Below, one piece after another: positions 1 through 5,673 of a stretch of DNA of 6,846 nucleotides (positions are counted from its first letter, which is position 1; each line of letters begins with the position of its first letter). The stretch covers positions 1-6,846 of the forward strand of contig JBAWZR010000055.1 in the NCBI GenBank assembly GCA_037142915.1, given 5' to 3'. The notes under the pieces are model-generated. The model had not been told where the DNA came from, did no database searches, and was given only the letters and a program-made list of their open reading frames with translations. The stretch comes from JBAWZR01 sp037142915 (GTDB lineage: Bacteria; Patescibacteriota; Minisyncoccia; Moranbacterales; UBA1568). Position numbers and translations under genes: made by a program.

Positions 1-3000
1 GGGCAATGGTGGGCGGGGTGGTGTCAGAACTACATTGATGCGTTGTTGGATTAAATGTAGCACTCACTACCGGATTGGTACCCCATTGGGCGTTGAAACC
101 GTTGGTTGGTGCGAAGATAGTCGCCAGAGTATCTGGCGGAGTCTGGGTACTAGGGCCGACCCACACGCTGTAAGTGAAGCGCTGCCCGCTAGCGACGGTG
201 CCGTTGACCGGCAAATTTATTTCGAGGCCAGGCCAGAGCATACCAGGTTTTGAATTCAAATCATTATCCGTGTGCGACATGGATGCCACAATTGCCACCG
301 TACTAAAATGTTCGAAGACTTTCACGCTGAGCGGACCGCTCGACCAAACATTTCCGCCTTGCGCAACGATGCCCGTCGGGCCAAGAGGAATTTGACCAAT
401 AATGCTCTGCACATTGGCAACCGCTTGTGTCGTTTCCAGCACGACGGATCCAATCATCCCCTGGGGGGTACCACGCCACACCTGCGTCACCTGCCAGGGT
501 GTCGGGGAGGTGGTTACACTACTCACATTAGGCCACTTGTTCGTCTGCAACGTATACCTTGCGCCAAGTACAGCAGAGGTATCGGGTGTTAAAGCGAGGC
601 AGGTATTGTCACTTTTCTCTGACACCCACAGAGGGTGGGTCGTATCAGTGCTGAGCACAACCTTGATACGAGCGCCTCGAAAAGCCGCGAGAGGCATTTC
701 GGCTCCGGTGGCCGGAGTGTCCTGAGAAATAGCTCCTCCCACGAAGGTATTACGCAGGCCGCGTCCCTGGAATAACTCGTAATACCAGGTGCCTTCACGA
801 CCATCAACACCGCGCGTGTTCGCATCACTGACCAGAAAATGTTGAGATAGAACGGTATTAGCTACTACTTGCTGTATATTGCTGGTAAGTTGCGGCGTCC
901 AATAGGGAAGCGCGTAGATACTGGCAAGATAACTGATGTCATAGTAGCTACTGATTGGATGATTACTGAGTATTTGCGCCAGCAGTTGGACATTACGCAT
1001 ATCACCGGTCAGCCCGGCAACGATGATCAGCGAGGTCGGATAGCTCGTGGCCTGATCACCCCAATATTGTTTCATCCAGGGAGATGGAGCTTGAAGCATG
1101 CTTGCGCCCACTTCAGTCAATGACAACGGCCAATAATTCACAGTGTCTTGGAGAATCGAGAGCGCTCTCGCATCTTGAGTGAGCGTATAATACCGGGCGA
1201 GAATAATAACATCCAACTGATGATAGACCGGCGACTCGGTATCCTGACCGATATAGGCGATGCCGCCATCCGCGTACAAGGAATTGTTCGTCTTCTGCAG
1301 GATGGTCGTAATGCGCCCCTCGTCACCGGTTGCGGAAAGATTGAGCAAGTTTGCCTGAGCCAGGATTAACAGGATGTACACATCTTGGTTAGGATACGAA
1401 TAGTTCGGTCCGAGGTACAGATCGGTACCAGGAAAAAGTCCGTCGGAAACATCTCGTTGATGCTGAATAGCGATGCTCACCTGCGACAGAGTGTATGCTT
1501 TGTTCGGCCAGGTCACACTCCCCCATTGGAGTGCAGGCAATTCTTGCAGGTACAGTATACTGTCAAGTAATGGGCCAAGCGCGAACCGATTAATATTGGG
1601 ATCAGTCGCAAGAGGTAATGTCCCATCAGATTGAAACTTGGAAGCCAACCAGTCTACCCGGTCAACAGCATTCTGTAACAGATCCGCGCGTCCACGCAAA
1701 GAAGACGTCGGATCTGCTGCCGCAAAAGCGAATGGCACCATACTCTCACCTGCGCCGCGGTACACGCCAGCGTCTGAAAGATTTGTAGGAGGAACATACG
1801 CTGATTGTGTTCCTGAAAAAACTTGGGCATTGCGCTCTAAGATCGGATTTGCATCACCCGCCGCCATATCAAGCCAGGATTGAAGGTTACTGTTAATTTG
1901 GATCGTGCCTCTGGTCAGAGCGGTTGGATCGATCGTGTAAGTCTTAGTCTGAAAGGTTTCCGTGTTGGTGTTCAGGTCGGTCGAGAAGAACTTGAGCGTG
2001 GTGGTGGCTGCGATGCTGATGGCACCGGAGTATTGAATAGAGCTGGTGGTCGGACTAGTGCCGTCGATAGTGTAGTAAGTTTTGTCGCAGCCGGAACCCA
2101 CTCCATCATCACAGGTCAAAAAGACGGATTGGGTGGCGGCATAGGTTCCCTGGGGAGGGGAAATGGTCGTGGTCGGCGGAGAGATAGTGTCTAGATTAGT
2201 TATATCGGAATCAGAAAGCAGGCTCTTCCAAATTTTCACATTGCGGATGGTGCCATAATGAGAATTGTTTCCCGCATTACTCCCGATCGAAATGGTCGAG
2301 CCGAATGATACACTACTCGCCGTGGCGTTAGAATTTTTCTTGACTCCATTTTGGAATATAGCTCCGCCACTCGCTCCCCAATTTAGAGCGTACTTGTATT
2401 TCGTGCCGGCTGTTACAACATCGGTACCTAAACCGATATTTGCGCTCCCAGTTCCATACACTCCAGTCACAATATTTATTGAAGCCCCCCCACTGTACTC
2501 CAAACTACGTAAAACCAATCGGTTATTACCTCCATCATTGAGAAGTATTAAATACCCTCGTGCGGTATAATTTATTCCCTCAAAAATCGGTTCGGCATAC
2601 ATGGTGCCGGTGGTGGTCAATATATTCCCCGCTACCGGGTAAGATAGGCTCCCCGAGGCTCTCGTCACCGTACTCGCTACCGTCGGGATATACGAAGAGG
2701 CGAAGGCACCGGCTTCGAGTTGAGCAGATGTTGCCATTCCCGTTACCGTGAGTGTGAGTGTTCCTGCGGTCGGGGTGAAGGTGAGTGATACACGATTATT
2801 CGCGCCTGTTCCCGAAAGATTCCCCGTGTATGTTCCAGAGAGAGCCACCGAACCTGTGCCGTAAAATGAAAGAGTATAGGCTTGTGCTGTCACGGTGACA
2901 TTTTGTGTAACAAGTGTCCCACTATTAAGTACCAAATTCGTCCGCGAACCTTCCGCCACATATCCGTAGAGAGTCGCATCGGGGATAGCGGCACCGATGG

Positions 3001-3685
3001 CTTCAGTTACTCCGTCGCCCGCCACTGTATTACCATTCTGCGTGGTGAAGTATTGCACACCATCAGCGCCAGTACCTTGATAAGGAGCTGAGAGGACTCC
3101 AACGGAAACGTATTCGCTTGGTATCGTTGAAATTGTTTGTCCGGTGGTCTGTTCAAACTGCAGATCAACGAGTGTCGCTACTGAGGCAGTGACGATAAAT
3201 GATCCTGCGGCGAGGGTGAAGCTTTTCGATGTTCGCTTGGTTGCGTCTTGTGTAATCGCTCCGGTCGCTCCTCCCGTACCACTGAAGGTGGCAACACCTG
3301 AGCTCGCACCCGCTCCCATGCTGAAGACATAGGTGCCGGCAGTGACGGTGATGGTTTTGTTGTTTCCAGAAGTAAGCAAAACTGAAGAAGTCGGCATAAG
3401 ATTCTCCACTCGGCGGGCGCCTTCGAACCGTGCTTCGTTTATTTTGGCTATCTTGATGAGTCCTTCAAAATCGGTGACGGTGGCAGTGCTGGCTCGGGTG
3501 AAGGTGGGATTGCCGGTGCCGGCATCCAGAATAAGGGAGGATTTGAGGTTCACTTGAAAATCCGCAGAAGCAGCTTGGGCTTCGAATCCGCCTCCAATGC
3601 CAAAACAAAACATCAAAAAGATACTAAAAAACAACCGTTGGCGCTGGTTGAAAAAAATATGAGTGATGGTTTTTTGAGGTATCAT
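1..3685 (-). CDS. Large secreted multidomain protein, putative glycan-binding/polysaccharide lyase-like exoprotein (3' end outside window)
   Basis: One frame stays open from an ATG at 3685 to the left edge: 1228 visible residues and no stop. Visible architecture: signal peptide (1 to 38-41); phage virion-like module (about 45-345) with FTRASTAT, PSEYVSVGVLSAPY, EGSRTNL and QLEAGAFASSYIPT; LamG/concanavalin-like beta domain (about 346-498) ending YGTIRNVKIWKSLLSDSDI; chitobiase C-terminal-like domain (about 503-586, YYTIDGTSPT); helical region (about 590-985) resembling (alpha/alpha) toroids of polysaccharide lyases; beta-rich region (about 986-1178); then a Thr/Pro linker (SDTTPPTIA) that suggests a further domain. 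It is likely exported and binds, perhaps cleaves, a polysaccharide; the activity is inference from fold-like patterns only. It has its own promoter and lies 136 bp downstream of mltG. The ATG has no clear Shine-Dalgarno sequence. The frame is open upstream to a TAG near 3778, with a TTG as the only notable alternative start. Whether it has an anchor or sorting signal cannot be seen. Confidence 0.93.
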   Translation of the reverse strand, partial: MIPQKTITHIFFNQRQRLFFSIFLMFCFGIGGGFEAQAASADFQVNLKSSLILDAGTGNPTFTRASTATVTDFEGLIKIAKINEARFEGARRVENLMPTSSVLLTSGNNKTITVTAGTYVFSMGAGASSGVATFSGTGGATGAITQDATKRTSKSFTLAAGSFIVTASVATLVDLQFEQTTGQTISTIPSEYVSVGVLSAPYQGTGADGVQYFTTQNGNTVAGDGVTEAIGAAIPDATLYGYVAEGSRTNLVLNSGTLVTQNVTVTAQAYTLSFYGTGSVALSGTYTGNLSGTGANNRVSLTFTPTAGTLTLTVTGMATSAQLEAGAFASSYIPTVASTVTRASGSLSYPVAGNILTTTGTMYAEPIFEGINYTARGYLILLNDGGNNRLVLRSLEYSGGASINIVTGVYGTGSANIGLGTDVVTAGTKYKYALNWGASGGAIFQNGVKKNSNATASSVSFGSTISIGSNAGNNSHYGTIRNVKIWKSLLSDSDITNLDTISPPTTTISPPQGTYAATQSVFLTCDDGVGSGCDKTYYTIDGTSPTTSSIQYSGAISIAATTTLKFFSTDLNTNTETFQTKTYTIDPTALTRGTIQINSNLQSWLDMAAGDANPILERNAQVFSGTQSAYVPPTNLSDAGVYRGAGESMVPFAFAAADPTSSLRGRADLLQNAVDRVDWLASKFQSDGTLPLATDPNINRFALGPLLDSILYLQELPALQWGSVTWPNKAYTLSQVSIAIQHQRDVSDGLFPGTDLYLGPNYSYPNQDVYILLILAQANLLNLSATGDEGRITTILQKTNNSLYADGGIAYIGQDTESPVYHQLDVIILARYYTLTQDARALSILQDTVNYWPLSLTEVGASMLQAPSPWMKQYWGDQATSYPTSLIIVAGLTGDMRNVQLLAQILSNHPISSYYDISYLASIYALPYWTPQLTSNIQQVVANTVLSQHFLVSDANTRGVDGREGTWYYELFQGRGLRNTFVGGAISQDTPATGAEMPLAAFRGARIKVVLSTDTTHPLWVSEKSDNTCLALTPDTSAVLGARYTLQTNKWPNVSSVTTSPTPWQVTQVWRGTPQGMIGSVVLETTQAVANVQSIIGQIPLGPTGIVAQGGNVWSSGPLSVKVFEHFSTVAIVASMSHTDNDLNSKPGMLWPGLEINLPVNGTVASGQRFTYSVWVGPSTQTPPDTLATIFAPTNGFNAQWGTNPVVSATFNPTTHQCSSDTTPPTIA
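152..730 (-). other. Beta-rich region following the toroid
   Basis: Residues about 986-1178 are rich in predicted strands, such as ARIKVVLSTD, WQVTQVWRG, SVVLETTQAV, LSVKVFEHF and QRFTYSVWVGPS. A beta-sandwich after a helical toroid is the standard order in several polysaccharide lyase families, which supports reading the two regions together. The boundary and the fold are inferred from sequence patterns only. The segment to the window edge (1179-1228) looks like a linker ending in a Thr/Pro-rich stretch. Confidence 0.4.
731..1918 (-). other. Alpha-helical toroid-like region, candidate polysaccharide lyase-type catalytic domain
   Basis: Residues about 590-985 are a series of amphipathic helices, for example LLQNAVDRVDWLASKF, DVYILLILAQANLLNL, LDVIILARYYTLTQDARAL and TSLIIVAGLTGD, separated by aromatic-rich turns. 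Polar aromatic clusters suited to a glycan groove include NYSYPNQDVY (761-770), ADGGIAYIG (805-813), ESPVYHQLD (817-825) and WMKQYWGDQ (870-878). The layout resembles the (alpha/alpha) barrel of heparinase II/III-like or PL8-like lyases. No full catalytic signature can be assigned with certainty; H822, Y821, N761 or N766 are only candidates. It could instead be a non-enzymatic toroid. Confidence 0.45.
1928..2179 (-). other. Chitobiase/beta-hexosaminidase C-terminal-like Ig domain (CHB_HEX_C type)
   Basis: Residues about 503-586. The pattern PPTTTISPPQGTYAATQSVF, then YYTIDGTSPT, then YSGAISIAATTTLKFFSTD is the hallmark of this Ig-like spacer domain (P..G.y.....v.l......I.YT.DG..P......Y...i.i...t.lk..a.D). 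C524 and C533 flank the short loop before YYTIDG and could form a disulfide once exported. Such domains usually act as spacers or binding modules next to catalytic domains of secreted glycan enzymes. Confidence 0.75.
2192..2650 (-). other. LamG/concanavalin A-like beta-sandwich domain of the exoprotein
   Basis: Residues about 346-498. It begins LSYPVAGNI and closes with GTIRNVKIWKSLLSDSDITNL, a pattern typical of the last strand and following helix of LamG-like or concanavalin-like domains in phage and secreted proteins (G.IrnvriW...LSd.ei). Between these are alternating beta-like segments such as YKYALNWG and SISIGSNAG. The expected function is ligand, probably glycan, binding. The DNA here is visibly richer in A/T than the flanking catalytic-like part. 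Confidence 0.6.
2651..3553 (-). other. Phage virion/tail-like N-terminal module of the exoprotein
   Basis: Residues about 45-345. The phrases FTRASTATVTD, INEARFEGARRVENL, PSEYVSVGVLSAPY, DGVQYFTTQNGNTV, GYVAEGSRTNL and QLEAGAFASSYIPT occur in the order I recall from structural and tail proteins of uncultured aquatic phages, where similar phrases surround ligand-binding beta domains. The similarity is from memory and not from a search. No other phage gene is present in the window, so this looks like a domain reused in a cellular exported protein. Its role is presumably adhesion or carbohydrate binding. Confidence 0.65.
2708..3355 (-). repeat. Two diverged copies of a beta-strand domain within the exoprotein
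   Basis: Residues 111-179 and 262-326 align by eye. Copy 1 runs TITVTAGTYVFSMGAG, then SGTGGA, then KSFTLAAGSFIVT, then LQFEQ. Copy 2 runs NVTVTAQAYTLSFYGTG, then SGTGAN, then VSLTFTPTAGTLTLTVTG, then AQLEAG. The order of strands and the terminal Q-(F/L)-E element are kept while the DNA has diverged. This points to an old domain duplication rather than a recent tandem repeat. Confidence 0.6.
3563..3685 (-). other. Sec signal peptide of the exoprotein
   Basis: Residues 1-41. The n-region carries basic residues (K5, R15, R17). A hydrophobic core follows (LFFSIFLMFCFGIGGG, about 18-33), then a c-region with two overlapping A-x-A cleavage motifs, AQA (36-38) and ASA (39-41). The cysteine at 27 is inside the hydrophobic core and lacks a lipobox context, so a type I signal peptide is favoured over a lipoprotein signal. 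Confidence 0.85.
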
Positions 3686-3780
3686 TATTCGATTTTTCTT
3701 CAGTTTGTTGATTTTTTTTGAGGTTGGAGCATACAACAGCGCTTCTATTCTTATTCTTTTGAAAGGCTCCCGCTCTGTCT

Positions 3781-3789
3781 AGTATACCA
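3781..3789 (-). promoter_or_regulatory. Extended -10 promoter for the exoprotein gene
   Basis: On the minus strand the sequence reads TGG TATACT, a TGn extended -10 with a -10 box one base from consensus. No good -35 box is found at 16-18 bp (the hexamer there reads about AGAAAC), which is acceptable for an extended -10. The start of transcription would lie near 3774, giving a 5' UTR of about 90 nt before the ATG at 3685. The site lies between the mltG stop and the exoprotein start, as expected for separate control. Confidence 0.55.
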
Positions 3790-3821
3790 CACGATAAAAA
3801 TGAGTTTCTCTGTTTGTTAAG

Positions 3822-4841
3822 TTACAATCCATGAGATTTTTTATTCCGGAGATGCTCCTCGTAGGTCTTGGCGAACACTGTCTCACCCGTCACCGGATCG
3901 CTCAGGAAAAACAGGGCGGCATTCGAAGTGGGATACATCGTCGCCGTGAGCGCATCGAGACCCGGATTACCAATCGGACCAGGAGGCAAACCATTGTTGA
4001 TATAAGTATTATACGGCGAGTCCACGCGCGTATCACTGAAAGAATGCTGGACCTTGTTTCCCTGTAAGACATATTGTACCGTCGCATCACTTTCGAGACG
4101 CTGACCAATCGCCAAGCGCCTCCAGAACAAATCTGCCACGAGCTTACGGTCAGCAGTCGTCTTCACCTCGTTCTCAACAATGCTTGCCAGCGTTACTGTA
4201 TCGAACAAAGAATGTTTAGAGACAACAGCGTTCCCGCTATTCAGCCCAGCCAACCTCATTCCAAAATCCCCCAACATCGTCGTAATGATATCCTCGGCAG
4301 CAGCCTTCTTGAAAAATGAGTAGGTGTCAGGAAACAAAAACCCTTCTAATGAGGCGTTCTCCGGGATATTTTTAAGGAAAGGAAATTGATCACGATATTC
4401 TGGTTTTGGTTGTTGGACAAGAATCAAAAAATCCGCACCCGGTAAACCGTTGGCAGTCAACCGATCCGCCATCTTGTGACTGTCCCAACCCTCGGGGAAA
4501 GTGATCGTCACCGAAAGTGATTCCGTCTCACCCTGCGTCAATTTGAAAGCAATCTCAGGCATAGTCATCTGCCCATTCAACAGATAATCGCCCGCGATAG
4601 CCCTGCCGCGCAGGTTTTCTTTCCACAAATACGCCACAAAAAGCCATCGAGAAACAACGAAACGATCGTCCTCCAACCGCTCTGCTATACTCCATGTCGT
4701 TTCACCCTGATTGATATGGAACAACCGCTCCGGCACGCGCGTCTCGGTATGCATCATGGTATACCACATGAACCACGCCACAAAAACCACGATCACTACC
4801 GCAGCGAGCCCTATCCACCGCCCCCAACGAAGAAAAGTCAT
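3822..4841 (-). CDS. mltG: Endolytic murein transglycosylase MltG (YceG family)
   Basis: 339 residues. It has a short basic N-terminus and one membrane helix (about 11-30), giving a membrane-anchored protein with its catalytic part outside. A LysM-like subdomain follows (about 40-105, FHINQGETTWSIAERL). The YceG lytic domain includes EGFLFPDTYSF (166-176), ASIVENEV (219-226) with the probable catalytic Glu223, equivalent to the Glu of E. coli MltG, then RLESDATVQYVL, SPYNTYINNGLPPGPIGNPG (275-294) and a C-terminal FAKTYEEH. The family cleaves nascent peptidoglycan strands and is thought to end glycan polymerisation. Length is normal and all recognisable motifs are intact. The ATG lies 1 bp after the yjbQ stop, so translation is probably coupled, aided by a weak GGGA upstream. 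The gene ends with TAA. Confidence 0.96.
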   Translation of the reverse strand: MTFLRWGRWIGLAAVVIVVFVAWFMWYTMMHTETRVPERLFHINQGETTWSIAERLEDDRFVVSRWLFVAYLWKENLRGRAIAGDYLLNGQMTMPEIAFKLTQGETESLSVTITFPEGWDSHKMADRLTANGLPGADFLILVQQPKPEYRDQFPFLKNIPENASLEGFLFPDTYSFFKKAAAEDIITTMLGDFGMRLAGLNSGNAVVSKHSLFDTVTLASIVENEVKTTADRKLVADLFWRRLAIGQRLESDATVQYVLQGNKVQHSFSDTRVDSPYNTYINNGLPPGPIGNPGLDALTATMYPTSNAALFFLSDPVTGETVFAKTYEEHLRNKKSHGL

Positions 4842-4842
4842 A

Positions 4843-5283
4843 TTATAGTCCCATCACTTGAACAACCACATCTCTCTTCCTCCCACCATCAAATTCTACG
4901 CCGAATACGCTTTGGCGCGGTGAGAGTATCATCTTTCCTCGCTCGATCGGTATCACCTCACTCACTCCTAATATCATAGCCTTGCAGTGCGAGTGACCGT
5001 TGCTCCGACCATCCGAAATTGTTTCTCTTCGAAGTTCGAACAAATCGTGCGAATAGTGTTCATCAACCGGCGCGATCTTGTAGAGAATGCGCATAAAGTC
5101 CTGAATGAGCATCGGCTCGTTCTGATTGATCGCTACACCGAGCGTCGTATGAGGAGAATACACCAGCACCTGCCCCTCGCGCACGCCAGACTGCTCGATG
5201 ACTTCCTGCACCTGGTGTGTAAGATCAAAAAATTCTATCTGCCCCTTGGTCTCAAATTCAACTTGTTGACGAAATACTTTCAT
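4843..5283 (-). CDS. yjbQ: YjbQ/UPF0047 family protein (secondary thiamine-phosphate synthase-like)
   Basis: 146 residues, the full length for this single-domain family. Signature elements: SPHTTLGVAINQNEP (43-57), YSHD (77-80), SNGHSHCKAMILG (94-106), then a glycine turn and a C-terminal FDGGRKRDVVVQV (131-143). His45, His79, His97 and His99 are candidate metal or active-site residues; the family consensus has a conserved His in PHTT and in the AH/GH region. E. coli YjbQ was reported to have weak thiamine-phosphate synthase activity, but the physiological role is unclear. No thiamine gene is near. It sits between trxA and mltG. The ATG follows an A/T-rich 33-bp gap with no clear Shine-Dalgarno sequence. 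Confidence 0.93.
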   Translation of the reverse strand: MKVFRQQVEFETKGQIEFFDLTHQVQEVIEQSGVREGQVLVYSPHTTLGVAINQNEPMLIQDFMRILYKIAPVDEHYSHDLFELRRETISDGRSNGHSHCKAMILGVSEVIPIERGKMILSPRQSVFGVEFDGGRKRDVVVQVMGL

Positions 5284-5316
5284 AATTTATGTATTATTTT
5301 TATTTTTTGAAACAAC

Positions 5317-5631
5317 TTATGCTTCCAACAAAGCCTTCTTTAAAGCTTCTTTTTGCTGTACTCCCACAAACTCATTTACCACCTTGCCTCCTTTGAAAAT
5401 TTTGAGGCTCGGGATAGACATAATGCCGTACTTCGTCGCCGTATCGGGGTTTTCGTCAACATTCACCTTCCCCACGACAGCAGTGTCTTTCGTCTCATCG
5501 GCGATAGCATCGACGATCGGCCCCATCGTCTGGCACGGACCGCACCACGGCGCCCAAAAATCCACCAAAACCGGCTTTTCGCTCTTCAACACTTCTTGAT
5601 CAAAATTCTGATCGGTCAATTGTACAGCCAT
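5317..5631 (-). CDS. trxA: Thioredoxin
   Basis: 104 residues when started at the ATG at 5631. The thioredoxin fold is complete: DFWAPWCGPC (24-33) with redox cysteines C30 and C33, conserved Asp24, the NVDENP strand-turn (57-62), cis-Pro74 in SIPS, and the C-terminal FKGGKVVNEFVG (79-90). There is no signal peptide or membrane segment, so it acts in the cytoplasm as a general dithiol reductant. A TTG four codons upstream could also serve as start, but the ATG gives the typical thioredoxin N-terminus (MAVQLTDQNF). It is 42 bp after alaS and 33 bp before yjbQ, consistent with cotranscription. It ends with TAA. Confidence 0.95.
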   Translation of the reverse strand: MAVQLTDQNFDQEVLKSEKPVLVDFWAPWCGPCQTMGPIVDAIADETKDTAVVGKVNVDENPDTATKYGIMSIPSLKIFKGGKVVNEFVGVQQKEALKKALLEA

Positions 5632-5673
5632 AAGAGTATGCAATAAAAGTTAATCTTCAGTATCTCCATCATA

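Noticed and set aside
35..3557. Many plus-strand ORFs of 60-107 codons, and short minus-strand ORFs at 589-828 and 1138-1326 in other frames
   Set aside because: They overlap the single long minus-strand frame, have low-complexity or arginine-rich antisense-like translations, and show no recognisable motif.
3738..3740. Upstream in-frame TTG as start of the exoprotein
   Set aside because: The ATG at 3685 already gives a complete signal peptide; the extension would lengthen the n-region without clear benefit or ribosome binding site.
3795..3824. Possible rho-independent terminator after mltG (GAG AAA CTC then ATTTTT)
   Set aside because: The stem is only three base pairs, too weak to call.
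5284..5316. Promoter-like A/T-rich gap before yjbQ (TAATAC)
   Set aside because: No -35 box at suitable spacing; the A/T bias alone explains the match.
5632..5643. TTG start for thioredoxin giving 108 residues
   Set aside because: The ATG at 5631 gives the typical family N-terminus; the extra residues MHTL have no family support and no ribosome binding site favours the TTG.
5617..5673. Tiny 18-codon ORF (MMEILKINFY...) between alaS and trxA
   Set aside because: It overlaps the trxA start in another frame and has no strong ribosome binding site or recognisable leader-peptide feature.
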